This document shows positions 11,701 through 20,589 of a DNA stretch of 64,000 bases, piece by piece (position 1 is the stretch's first letter; each line of letters starts with the position of its first letter). The notes under the pieces were generated by a model. It was given only the letters and a program-made list of their open reading frames with translations, was not told where the DNA came from and made no database searches. The DNA comes from Heterohyrax brucei (Eukaryota > Chordata > Mammalia > Hyracoidea > Procaviidae). The stretch covers positions 90,399,049 through 90,463,048 of the forward strand of contig CM053156.1 of the NCBI GenBank assembly GCA_028571685.1. Reading direction: 5' to 3'. The translations under genes and the position numbers were made by a program.

Positions 11701-14700
11701 GTTGTTCAGGAAGGGGATGGAAGCACTGGTGGTCTGTGTCCGTCTGTCACTGCTGTGTCACCGCAGCCAGCGTCCCATTCTCACCCGTTACCTCCCTGTT
11801 AATCTTCACCCTTCATCAGCTTTAATTTGTCCTAGTCCCTGTGGCTTTTCAAGTGTCCTGAAGCAACTGGAGTCCTGGGGGCACCGTAGTTAGAGCCCGG
11901 CTACTAACCAGAAGGTCAGAGCTCGGATCCACCAGCCACCCCTTGAAACCCCTGGACGGTTCTCGTCTGTCCTTGGGTTGCTGTGAGCCAGATGGCAATG
12001 GGCTGGTGTTTTGGACGTGTGGCTTGGACTTGGGGAGGTGGGGATGGGGCTCCCCAGTGGAAGCCCGCCCCCCCAGTTGGGGAGTGGTGGGTGCACAGTG
12101 GGTCAGAAATTGGCCACAGGTGGGTGAGAGAGAGCAGCCACAGGGCAATTGTGCCCGTGCAGCACGGTGGTGACACAGGACAGCACCCCACGGTGGGACA
12201 CAGTGCCCCTGGTGGGCGAGGCCACAGTGGCAGCACGGTCTCTGGGGGGCTTCACACACTTGACTCCACCCAGACCCATCACCATCCTCACACTGGCCAC
12301 ATGGTGGCACAGATGCCTGTCAGGGTAGGTAGGGAAATTGAGGCACAGAGTGGTAAGGAGCTGTTTCAGGGTGTGGACAACATGGGGGGCGGGAAATCAG
12401 GTTTGCCCCAGTGTGGTGTCACCCCCAGTTGCTGTCTTGGGTTCCCTCTTGGCCCCGTGACCCCTAGGGCCAGCTGCAGGGGCCCTGCTGACCACGGCCC
12501 GTTTTCTCGCAGGCCATGGCGACTATGCCTACCAGCAGTCCCCCTACGCAGAGCAGAGCTACGACCGGTCATTTGAGGAGCCCGCCCAGCACTACTACGA
12601 GGGTGGTGAGCTGCCAGGGCCCGGGGTCGGTGCCACTCGGAGGAAGGGGCCGTCACCGTGGGCCAGCAGAGGCTGTATCCACCTCAGGAGACTGACACGG
12701 AGGCTTTGTGCCGGGGACCCACCATGGGCCAGGGGAGGCTGACCTGGTGGCCCTGTGCTGGGGACCCTCCCCACAGGGTGGGGGAGGCTGACATGCTGGC
12801 TAAGTGTGCTAAGATACCCCACCCCTACCCCTCACACCCTGCCTAAGTGTGTTCAGCAAACAGGGGAGGCATTAACTGGTCATGTGGGTGAGGGGGTCTC
12901 CACTGGTCCAGCTGATCCGTTGCCCCCATCACTTAGGCTGAGCTGACTCCTGTGTGCCTCAGTTTCCTTTTCTGTAAAACGGGTAACACAGGTACTTACT
13001 CCACAGTAGTACTGAGGGAGAACTTCGGTGGAGGCTTGGCTCACACTGGCCAGTAGCAGGGCTGTGGACAGGGCAGCTGTGCTTTTTCACGGCGAAGAGA
13101 TGTTTCTCACTCCACTGCTTTGTCACTCGAGGTGGCTCTGCGAGAGTAAACCCAGAGCCACTGTGCGCTGGTCTGAAGCCCGGTCTCTGCCAGTCGTGGG
13201 CCCAGGTTGTTGGGAGCCCTCCCATCATCTCTCGCCACCTTCTCATCCTCCGCGGTGCACTTCTGGCACACACAGCCTCTCCCTGCTCCCTGCTTCCTGT
13301 CCGGTCCTAGGTGACAGGCAGCACTGACACGCTCACCTCGCGTCTGTGCTCTGGGCGTGTGACATTCGTGTCTGTGTGCTGGAGGGTAGCGGGGGTAGAG
13401 CCCCACCAGCCCACATGATGGAGGCAACAGCGGTTGGTTCCCACGCTGCCTTGGACACTGGACATCCACTTGGAGGGAGAACCCTTCCTTTCCAGTCGGC
13501 CAGCTTCCGGTGGTTCTGGGCCACCCCCGTGGCCCTCGGCTTGTGGGTGGCCAGCTCCAGCCTCCGCCTGCCTCGTCCCACGGTGTTCTCGGTGGCCCAG
13601 AGCCCAGACTGCCCCCTTGGGGCCCGCCATCGCAGCCTCGGCCTCTCCCTCAGCAGGCCCTTCTGTGTGCCGGCCACGCTCCGGAGACCCAGTTTTCCAG
13701 TATACTTGGGGGTCCCGGTGCTGTGGGTGTGGACGACTGTTTGGGGGAGCATGTGTTCACGAGACAGTGGTACTGGCGTGGGTCACCTGCAGTGTGAACC
13801 CTGTCACCTATCTTGACCGTCCGTTGATTTTTATAAAGTTAGGCAGAAAATGCGGTGAAACATTTGTGTCACTGTGAGCAGCAGCATGCACCGGAGCAGC
13901 AGGCATGGCCCGGGCCCCCAGTCCCCTGGGGTCTGAGCGCGGTGTTGTCCTTGGCTTCTAGGGAACTCACAGTACAGCCAGCAGCAGGCCGGCTACCAGC
14001 AGGGGGCGGCCCAGCCGCAGACCTACTCCCAGCAGCAGTACCCCAGCCAGCAGAGCTACCCCGGGCAGCAGCCGGGCTACGGTAGGAGACCCCGCGTGGA
14101 CCCCTGGGTGCCACACACCACCACACACTGCCACGCTGTTATCAGGGGACGCTTTGTAATAAGCTGCTTGTGTTGGAATGATTCTGGAGTTCCAGACAGC
14201 TGCAGGGCAGGGCGCAGCGTCCCCAGGTCCCCGGCCCCCAGGCCCCATCGTTAAGGTCCCCGGTGGCCGTGGTTCAGCTCTGATAGTGAAGGAGCCAGCG
14301 TGGGCCCGGCCCTGCTCGCTGAGCTCCTGGCACTGTTCTGTTTTCCCATTCAGGCCCCTGTCTGTCCCAGGACACCGCCCAGACCCCACGTCACAGTTGT
14401 CCCATCTCCTCTGGGCTGTGGCAGTCTCTCAGATTGTGGTGGTGTTTACCTAGGGGGTTTCGAGGGGAGCGGGTCAGGTGTCAGGAGGCCCCTCACTTGG
14501 TGTCCATCAGCTGTTTCTCTTGTGGTTACACTGGGGTGTGATTCTTGCGGGAGGACCGGGGTGAAGCGCCCCTTGATCCCCCATGCCAGGGATGACCTGA
14601 TGTCCCCTCATCATTGGGGGGTTCACCTTGACCAGCTGGTAAGGGGTGGTCTGCCCGGTGTCTCCTCTGTGAGGTCACTCTCTCCCCTTTCCCTGCTCTT

Positions 14701-16887
14701 TGTAGGTGAGTCAGAGTCCAGGCGCACACAGGGTACAGTGTGGGGACGTGAATCCCACACTGTGGGGGAGCATACGTGCATCGTTGGGATTCCCCGCACG
14801 ACAACATGCCCGCTTCTCCTCGACGTAGACAGCTCACAACCTGGGCCCCCCCCCCGCTGCTGTGCTGGCCCTGAGGGTGGCCATGCCTTCCCTCTGCGCC
14901 TGGTGCTTCTCACCTGTCCTGCTCAGGTCCAGTCATCCAGGCACAGCAGAAGGCGCTGGTGGGACCACGTGCCTCCCCTGCCCTGAGCTCCCTGGGCTGC
15001 GTCCCCCCACCGGGCAGTACCTGTCCCTCCCTGAGGCCAGCGGCCCCTCTGCAGCAAGCCCTGCCCGTATCTCTGCCCATCGCCAGGGGCACCTCGTCGT
15101 CCTTGGGGCTCAGGATGTATGGGGTACTGTCACCGGCGTGGCCATCTACTGTAGTGGTCACATGGGTGATGGTGTTCAGCGCGCACGGAGCTGTCCTGCC
15201 AGGTGGGGTGAGCGTGACAGGGTGAGAGCAGGCGCCTCCAGGAGCAGGGGGCAGTGAGCAGATACAGGACAGTTGGCCTCGGCCCTGAGGCCCAGCCCCC
15301 ACCCCATGAGGAGCAGGGCTCAGACACTCTAGGGGAGGCCCATGGGGCTCAGCTGAGGCCGTCTTGAGAGGCACCCAGGAAGCCTTGGAAAACTGGGGCT
15401 GGAGCACCCAGGCGGTGACACAGCCTCAGTTCGTGGGGGGCGCCCATAGGCCAGGGATGCGTCTCCAGTAAGTTCGGGTGGACTCCAGTCTGCCCCGTGG
15501 CAGGAGGGCTGCACTGTGACTCTTCCCAGCCACTGGCCAGGTGTTTAGGCTGTGGCTGATGCAGCAGCCCTGGGGGCTGCTTTCCAGAGACTCAGTGTTC
15601 GCAGAGGCCGTCACCAGCTGTGCGATTTCACAAACGTAACATGTCTGTAGTAGCCACTGTCACCGGCAGACGATTCCAGAACAGATAGGACACAGCTTGG
15701 TCAGCACCTGGTTCTAGGAAGCACAGGTGTGCAGAGAGGCCCTGGAGGCGCACCCAGGTGGGGGACTTCATTCCATCTCCTGGGTTCTGGAGGGCACCCA
15801 GCAGACCGGTGGCGGGGTTGGCTGGAGTCAGTTGAGTGCTCTCACTGTCTGGGTTTCCTGTGGCACAGGGGCAGGTGCCGGGTGTCTCAGGAGAGCTGGC
15901 ACTCATGCAGCTTCTGGTGTGTCCCCGCAGGGCCTGCCCAGGGTGCTCCCGCACAGTATTCCAGCTACCAGCAAGGACAAGGCCAGCAATACGGGAGCTA
16001 TCGGTCGTCTCAGACGGGGCCATCCGCGCAGCAGCAGAGGCCGTACGGCTATGAGCAGGCAAGCCTTCCCAGTGTTCACACGAGCGGCTGCCGTGTCTGC
16101 TGTGGCCGTGAGGAGGTCCCAGAGCGGGTGACGGCTTCCAGAGCCCCTGCTGGGATGTTGGTGCTGCGCCTGCACGGCTGCACGTCACCTCTGGGGGCGG
16201 GGCACCTCGCCGTCTTGCGGTGACCCCTCTGCAGACACGGCTCCCTTGTCCGCTGGCACCTGTGCAAGGAGCCTTTGCTAAGGGCCCACCCCAAGCCAGC
16301 TCTCCGCCCTGCCCTCTGCCCTGCCCTCTGCCCTGAGCCAGGCCTCCACCCTGCCCTCTGCCCTGCACCCAAATACAGTAGTAGTAGACGTGGCTGCAGG
16401 GCCCTGAGGGCTCATGGCCCACTCTGGGGGCTGCTCACTCAGCAGGCCAGGTGTCCTGGGGACCAGGGATGTACCTCCCTCTTCTGTCGTAGGGGCCCAC
16501 GAAACCCCACTGAATCAGCTCAGGCTGCAAATCCAGGACCCAGGGAGCCGCCTCCTCCTCCAGCCTCCCTGGGCGGGTACCCTCCAGACAGACGGAAATT
16601 GTGACCCTGGCTGCGCCCCCTCCCATTTAGCGTGGCGGGGCTGACGGTGGTGCTGTGGGCCTGTCAGCTGTCTGCTGGAGCACACACATCGGTGTGAAGA
16701 CCTCACGTCACAGCTCCCCTGGGGGGACCCTGGCGCCCATTTACGGGAGTCCCTCTGCCCGTGCTCCTCCCACTTCATCCTGCTTGTCGGCCCTGGGTGG
16801 GGCCAAGGGGCCCTTACACACTCACTCTGGAGGTGTAACACGTGTCCTCATCTCTTTCAGGGCCAATACGGGAACTACCAGCAGTAA
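5723..16887 (+). CDS. SS18L1: SS18L1 (CREST), spliced coding region, exons 2-11
   Basis: Calcium-responsive transactivator, a nuclear co-activator of the SS18 family and a subunit of neuronal BAF (nBAF) chromatin remodelling complexes; it binds CBP/p300 and supports activity-dependent dendrite growth (family knowledge). Ten coding exons in the window join in phase to 1140 nt (379 residues plus TAA). The first 23 codons lie in an exon left of the window, so the protein is about 402 aa against 396 in human. Exons 2-3 encode the SNH domain (MLDENHQLIQ... to NMQSLLPA). Exons 4-6 encode the Met/Gly/Ser/Gln-rich middle. Exons 7-11 encode the Tyr/Gln/Gly-rich QPGY transactivation region, ending in GQYGNYQQ, the CBP-interaction tail. 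SS18 is the paralogue, but residues throughout fit SS18L1 better. No frameshift or internal stop was seen. The last intron appears to be GC-AG, and exon 5 carries about six extra codons relative to human. Confidence 0.95.
6081..6165 (+). CDS. SS18L1: SS18L1 exon 3 (SNH domain, second half)
   Basis: The acceptor is cccacag|G and the donor gcc|GTGAGT. The exon encodes YQQILHRNLVYLATIADSNQ and then NMQSLLPA, the most conserved block of the SS18 family. It ends in phase 0. Confidence 0.95.
6588..6737 (-). repeat. AfroSINE, antisense
   Basis: On + it reads 'gattttgactcacgacgaccctgtagaacagag' ... 'ttcttaaccgctgagccaccagggctcc', the complement of the SINE. Its last bases merge into the adjacent 43-bp minisatellite. 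Confidence 0.8.
6721..6965. repeat. Minisatellite, 43-bp unit, about six copies
   Basis: 'accagggctcctcc' starts at 6726, 6769, 6812, 6855 and 6898, exactly 43 apart, then a degraded sixth copy. The unit contains the SINE end 'gagccaccagggctcc'. Confidence 0.9.
7205..7420. repeat. Minisatellite, 44-bp unit, about five copies
   Basis: 'ggttcarcagcttgtgcaaa' recurs at 7262, 7306, 7350 and 7394, with a degraded copy upstream. Copies differ by only a few bases. Confidence 0.9.
7748..7892 (+). CDS. SS18L1: SS18L1 exon 4
   Basis: The acceptor is cccacag|CCG and the donor aatg|GTGAGC. The frame PPTQNMNLGPGALSQ...QIGN matches the human region with a few Ser/Thr/Ala changes. It ends in phase 1. Confidence 0.93.
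7893..8523 (+). other. SS18L1 intron 4
   Basis: 631 bp between a gtgagc donor and a cggcag acceptor. No repeat or frame recognised. Confidence 0.85.
8524..8721 (+). CDS. SS18L1: SS18L1 exon 5, with a short lineage insertion
   Basis: The acceptor is cggcag|GC and the donor ccag|GTACCC. The exon encodes PNHVSLQPTAQSTLPTTSMS, an extra AAGSHS-like stretch, then SGPGYSHAGPASQ and IGNYVSRANINMQSNP. The insertion accounts for the length difference from the human protein. The frame is kept. Confidence 0.92.
8722..9692 (+). other. SS18L1 intron 5
   Basis: 971 bp. Its second half (9240-9480) is an irregular tandem repeat. The rest is unique, GC-rich sequence. Confidence 0.85.
9245..9480. repeat. Irregular tandem repeat, unit about 28-37 bp
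   Basis: Repeated 'gtcacagtcacggaggatcaggagtgag' variants with uneven spacing, about seven copies. The copies drift towards the 3' side. Confidence 0.7.
9693..9857 (+). CDS. SS18L1: SS18L1 exon 6
   Basis: The acceptor is tccgcag|TG and the donor caag|GTAACG. The frame reads VSIMHPQAATSHYSSAQGGS followed by the MMGQGGQGGGLMGQRPMAPY region. The human Met-Gln run (MMQQQ) is replaced here by IMHPQ. Confidence 0.93.
9858..10280 (+). other. SS18L1 intron 6
   Basis: 423 bp of GC-rich sequence with nothing recognised. Confidence 0.85.
10281..10382 (+). CDS. SS18L1: SS18L1 exon 7
   Basis: The acceptor is gtctgcag|GC and the donor gacg|GTGAGG. The exon encodes SSQQYLGQEEYYSEQYGHGQ and then GGAEPVSQQYYPD, the start of the Tyr/Gln-rich C-terminal region. 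Confidence 0.94.
11080..11480 (-). mobile_element. MaLR-like LTR fragment, antisense
   Basis: The stretch 'gacctctgatctgaaggacgcactt...ttcttggtgatg' parallels 'gaacctcaggtctgaaggacgcactc...ttcttgatagtg' in the clearer LTR at 23990-24665. Diverged, with approximate ends. Confidence 0.5.
11880..12015 (+). repeat. AfroSINE, diverged
   Basis: 'gtagttagagcccggctactaaccagaaggtcagagctcggatccacc' followed by 'ttgctgtgagccagatggcaatggg' follows the sense order of the family. Confidence 0.7.
12513..12605 (+). CDS. SS18L1: SS18L1 exon 8
   Basis: The acceptor is tctcgcag|GC and the donor ggtg|GTGAGC. It encodes HGDYAYQQSPYAEQSYDRSF followed by EEPAQHYYEG. Confidence 0.94.
12606..13961 (+). other. SS18L1 intron 8
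   Basis: It contains an imperfect repeat at 12650-12800 (ggccag.ggaggctga..tggtgccctgtgctggggac, two to three copies) and a MIR near 12950. The rest is unassigned. Long antisense open frames at 13100-13750 are GC-driven and have no family match I recognise. Confidence 0.75.
12945..13030 (+). repeat. MIR fragment
   Basis: 'tgtgtgcctcagtttccttttctgtaaaacggg' is the conserved MIR core. Confidence 0.75.
13962..14081 (+). CDS. SS18L1: SS18L1 exon 9 (QPGY repeats)
   Basis: The acceptor is cttctag|GG and the donor tacg|GTAGGA. It encodes a run of Gln/Tyr/Pro/Gly motifs (QQAGYQQGAAQPQTYSQQQY and more), typical of low-complexity activation domains. Confidence 0.93.
14082..15930 (+). other. SS18L1 intron 9
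   Basis: 1849 bp with no repeat or exon identified with confidence. Confidence 0.8.
15931..16058 (+). CDS. SS18L1: SS18L1 exon 10
   Basis: The acceptor is ccccgcag|GG. The frame runs PAQGAPAQYSSYQQGQGQQY to RPYGYEQ. The only end that keeps the known protein (EQ followed by GQYGNYQQ) is after CAG at 16058, which makes the donor cag|GCAAGC, a GC donor rather than GT. Confidence 0.9.
16059..16860 (+). other. SS18L1 intron 10, GC-AG type
   Basis: 802 bp starting GCAAGC and ending ctctttcag. If it were retained, the frame from exon 10 would stay open for 54 codons to TGA at 16221-16223. It holds a short 'ctctgccctgc' tandem run at about 16300-16370. Confidence 0.85.
16861..16887 (+). CDS. SS18L1: SS18L1 exon 11, last eight codons and stop
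   Basis: After the acceptor ctctttcag the frame is GQYGNYQQ and TAA. This octapeptide is invariant in the SS18/CREST family and is needed for CBP binding in CREST. The rest of the exon is 3'UTR. Confidence 0.95.
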   Translation, partial: GQYGNYQQ

Positions 16888-17900
16888 GGGACCCGCGTTC
16901 TTGTCGGCGCCCTCGCAACTGCGTGTCCATCCGGGGAGGTGATGGGCCGGCAGTGGTTCTGATGAGCTGTGATCCGTGGGTCCCCCTGCCCAACCCCACG
17001 TCTTCACGCGAAGCTCATTTCACGCTGGGTACGACGCTGGGCATGCTGGCTGGCACAGACCACGCTTGGGTGGCGTGACCGACTTGGTGCTGTGTACAGT
17101 ATTGTATGTTGATGCGATGGAGAGGTTGTCTTTTTTTGTCCCCTTCTTCCGTGTTTCTAGCTAGCTGCAGAGTCCTGTTGTCACCAGAATGCTCTGTGCC
17201 TGGTGGCAGGAAAGACCTCAGCACTTAGTCCGTGTCTCTACACAGCCGCCCTCGGGCCTGGGTTCTCTGCGTCTGTGGCCGCCCTGAGGGGGGCTGCCGA
17301 CTCTGGACAGCCACACTCCAGGCTGCTGCACGTAGCCCTGGCACAGCCCTGTTCTTGCGGGGGGGAGGGGGTGTTTCTCTGTTGGGGTCACTGCTGTCAG
17401 CGCACAGGCCAAATGTGTGCCACTGTGGAGAGGCTGTGGACGGTCACCCCGGAGCTTGCTCATGTGTCTTGCTCAGATTCCACTCTTCCAGGAAGTTCCG
17501 TGTTTTTGATTAAAAAGTAAAGAGGGAAGCTCTTTACAATGAGAAGCTTCCAAATAAGTGTGAATCCACAAAGACATCACTCAGCTTAACTGAGGGCTGG
17601 GGTGACTGCCAGAAAGAGCTGCTCCCTGGGAACTGGGCGTCGGAGATGACTCTGGCTTTGGCCCTTGTTTATCTGATGCTTGTTTTGGGGGTTCGAGTGT
17701 GTAGCATACCCAATTCTAAATTTAAATGTTGATACCAGATTTCCCAAACCCTTGGCAAGTTGTTCATTTTATATTATTTCTTCCAGGACCTACTGGTTCA
17801 GATCTGCAAGCAAGTGTTCCTTTTCTCTTAGGGGTCTCTGAAATGCACGGCCTATTTTTAAAAGAAATCCCAGTAACTTACTCTGTTGTTCTCCATGAAA

Positions 17901-17906
17901 AATAAA
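17901..17906 (+). terminator. SS18L1 proximal poly(A) signal
   Basis: AATAAA in the 3'UTR about 1 kb after the stop, within an A-rich stretch. A candidate for a short 3'UTR isoform. Confidence 0.55.
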
Positions 17907-19679
17907 GGTTTCTGTAGAGAAATATGAGTAACTTTTACATTCCTGGGATGTGCACCCCACTCAGAGTCTGTGCAGACACCCCACAGCTCCCTTGGAGTAG
18001 TAGGGTTACAGGAAAACTGTCATTTCCACTCATGGCTACAGTGGGTATTTGATCAGCTTTACATGGATAATAATAGCATATGGTCAGTGGACCCTTTAAA
18101 AATTAGATAAATGAGGGGGTATTTCCAAGAACTACCAAGGGAATGCAGAGAAGACCTGACCTGGGTATGTCAGGTCTGCTAGAGGAAATGCTTTTAATTG
18201 ATAAGCTTTATAGTTAAAAATTAGGTAGCAGTCCTTTATCCAGACTAAGTTCATGCTTCACAGTTTACAAGGTCCGTCGGCCTTTTTCACTTGAGTCACC
18301 CTTAGGGTCTACACTGGAGTATGAAGCTGTTAACAGGGGCTACTTACAGACGAGGAATGGGTTCAGGAGACTTGCCCCCCTGCTCCCCCCAACCCCCCAG
18401 TGGCAGTGCTGCTGTAGGACATGCCGGCATACAGGGGACATGAACAGCCATTCTCTAGGCCTCCTGATGCTGGTGAGGGCTCAGAGTACCTGTGTCCAAG
18501 ACAGACTGTGGAGGGGCATGGTCAGTCTCTGGACTGCTCACTGATGGGGTCTCAGCTTAGCGATGGGGTGTCAGCAGTCCTCTTAAGTCACTGATCAGTG
18601 GTAGGGGTGTCAGCAGTCCTGCTTAGGGAGTCATCTCTGTCCGTGTTGTTCCTCGCCTTCCTGACACGTTACATGTAACTGACCTGCAAGTGCAGCTGGG
18701 GACTAAAATTTCCCCCTGAAAATGTTATCAACAGTTTAGGTAACTGTGAAAACACTGTTTATTTTTATTCTTTGGCAATCTGTGAATATGCCTTTTGTGG
18801 TTTTTTTCTTTTTAAAGTGCTGTAGTAGTAACTTTTGGGAAGAAAGAAAAAAAATCCCAACACTTCCATCTGAAATGTCTTACATTAAGCATTTCTTGAA
18901 TGTTGTATATATATTTAAAAAAAGCACTTTGCAGAATACTTTGTACATTTATTTCCTAATTTATAAATGATTTTTTTGGTGTTAATATATTTAATGATTA
19001 ACAGAATATTTAACGTGTTATCTGTTTTTATGTCGTACTGTACTGTGGGGACAAAGGGACGCCAGCCATTCTCTCACATCAGTTCTGTCTTCTCCTCTGT
19101 ACTGTGAATGTCTGAAGAAGGCTCAGGCTAAATGAGTCGCTGGTACCCTGTGCTGGGTGGCGCTTGTCCCTAGGGGTCCTGTGGAAGGCCGGTGAAGAGC
19201 CAGACAGGATGCATGGGCTTCGGGCCTTTCTCTCTCCACTTGTCCCACACGCAGCGAGTGGTAAATCAGAAGCACCGACAAGTTCACGTTGGTGGGCAGG
19301 AGCTCAGCACACAGGCAAGTCTCTTGTTGACCCAGTGGTATCTTTGGACTTAACATACTAAAAATGACACCAGAACTCATGTTGAGAGAGCCATTGTGGA
19401 CAGTATTAAGGTGGACAGGATCTTCAGAGAAGCCTTAATGTGCTTGTGGGGTTGGAACTAAGGAAGCCTCTGATTCTCCGAGTTTGCATCCGTGTGAGTA
19501 CTAAACGTCCATTCAAAGTTGTAAAAAGCAGAAGACTGTTTGCCTTTTCATTTTGAGTTAAGTCACTCATGTCTATTTATTAAACAGGTCAAACTCCTGT
19601 TATTTTTACTTTTATTTAACATTTTTTTTCTAGTTGGAGTTCGGTGTATAAACTGTTTATGCTTTTGGTGTAATCTATT

Positions 19680-19685
19680 AATAAA
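19680..19685 (+). terminator. SS18L1 distal poly(A) signal
   Basis: AATAAA followed within 20 bases by an A-rich stretch and then T/G-rich sequence. It is the last signal before L1-derived sequence starts at about 19.74 kb, so it probably sets the gene's end. Confidence 0.6.
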
Positions 19686-19739
19686 CTGGTTCTTCAAAAA
19701 TCAACCTATCAGTTCAATATATATATGAGGCTGTCCAAC

Positions 19740-19960
19740 TGGTCTTAGAGGGGAGAGGAGAGGGTGTGGAGGGGGGACAGGTGTCGGTTGAGTAGACACT
19801 GAACAGTGGAGGGGAAGAGTGCTGTCACAGGGTGAAGAGAGCAAACAGCTGCAGAGAGGCAGGTGCTGGGGGTTTTGTTTAGTAAATTGACTTCAACTGT
19901 GAACTATCATTTAATCATAATTTTAAAGAAATTTTTAAAGTGAGGAAAAAAACCAAGTTT
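19740..19960 (+). mobile_element. L1 3'-end fragment, sense
   Basis: 'ggagaggagagggtgtggaggggggacagg' ... 'gagagcaaacagctgcagagagg' ... 'taatcataattttaaag' is shared with 38455-38830 and, in reverse complement, with 41531-41705. It is interpreted as the tail of a lineage-specific L1 3'UTR. Confidence 0.6.
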
Positions 19961-20024
19961 TTGTGAAGCTCATGAGATCTGATGCCCTGCAAACACGGAT
20001 TAGTAGACCCCTACTGATGGCAAG

Positions 20025-20168
20025 GGCACCTTGGTGGTGTAGTGGCCAGTGTCCAAGAGCTATGGCTGCTAGCCATCCACTAGGGGCTCCCTGGAAACTG
20101 GGGCTGCTCTCCTCTGTCCTACAGGGACGCTGTGAGTCCTCATGGACTACACAGCAAGTTTGGGGTTG
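20025..20168 (+). repeat. AfroSINE
   Basis: 'caccttggtggtgtagtggccagtg' ... 'gctatggctgctagccatcc' ... 'ctgtcctacagggacgctgtgagtcctcatgg' follows the sense order. Confidence 0.75.
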
Positions 20169-20589
20169 ATTGTAATGAGGTCTGAGTTAAGAACCACCTT
20201 TTCTGGGAGCACCCCTACCTCTGGACACCCCACTCCTCAGCCAGTGGGAAGCAGCATGTGGCACTTTGGTTTCAGCACTCACCTAGCGTGTGCCGTGTAA
20301 GGACTGGAGCTGACCAGGTGTAAGCTTGCTGACGCTCTGGTCCGATTGTTAATACCGCTGCTGCCAGCTGTTTTCTTTGGTCCTTAAGGCGGGGTGGGTG
20401 TCTCTCAGGGACTGTTTGTTGAAATAAGGCTGCAGTTCGGAAGCACGGGGGATTTGATGGGAAGAAAGTAGGCTGACATTGCTTAACAAGGACGATGGGC
20501 GAGACCGGGAGGTCAGTGTGCTGAAGGGAGGCGGGGCCCGGCACTGAGCCGGGGGAAGCCTGCCTTCTCCATTCCTCACCTACTTCCAG

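Larger units (their letters stand above)
10383..12512 (+). other. SS18L1 intron 7
   Basis: It contains an antisense MaLR-like LTR fragment (about 11080-11480), one AfroSINE (about 11880-12015) and a short antisense MIR/L2-like patch near 12320-12360 (ggaaattgaggcacagagtgg). The rest is unassigned. Confidence 0.75.
16888..19702 (+). other. SS18L1: SS18L1 3'UTR
   Basis: About 2.8 kb without an open frame. It becomes AT-rich after about 17.5 kb, consistent with the multi-kb 3'UTR of SS18L1 in other mammals. AATAAA at 17901-17906 could give a short form, and AATAAA at 19680-19685 the long form. A Pumilio-type TGTATATA lies at 18904-18911 and two overlapping GTACTGT heptamers (miR-101 seed matches) at 19035-19047. 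Only the stop is exact; the 3' end is inferred from the second signal. Confidence 0.7.
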
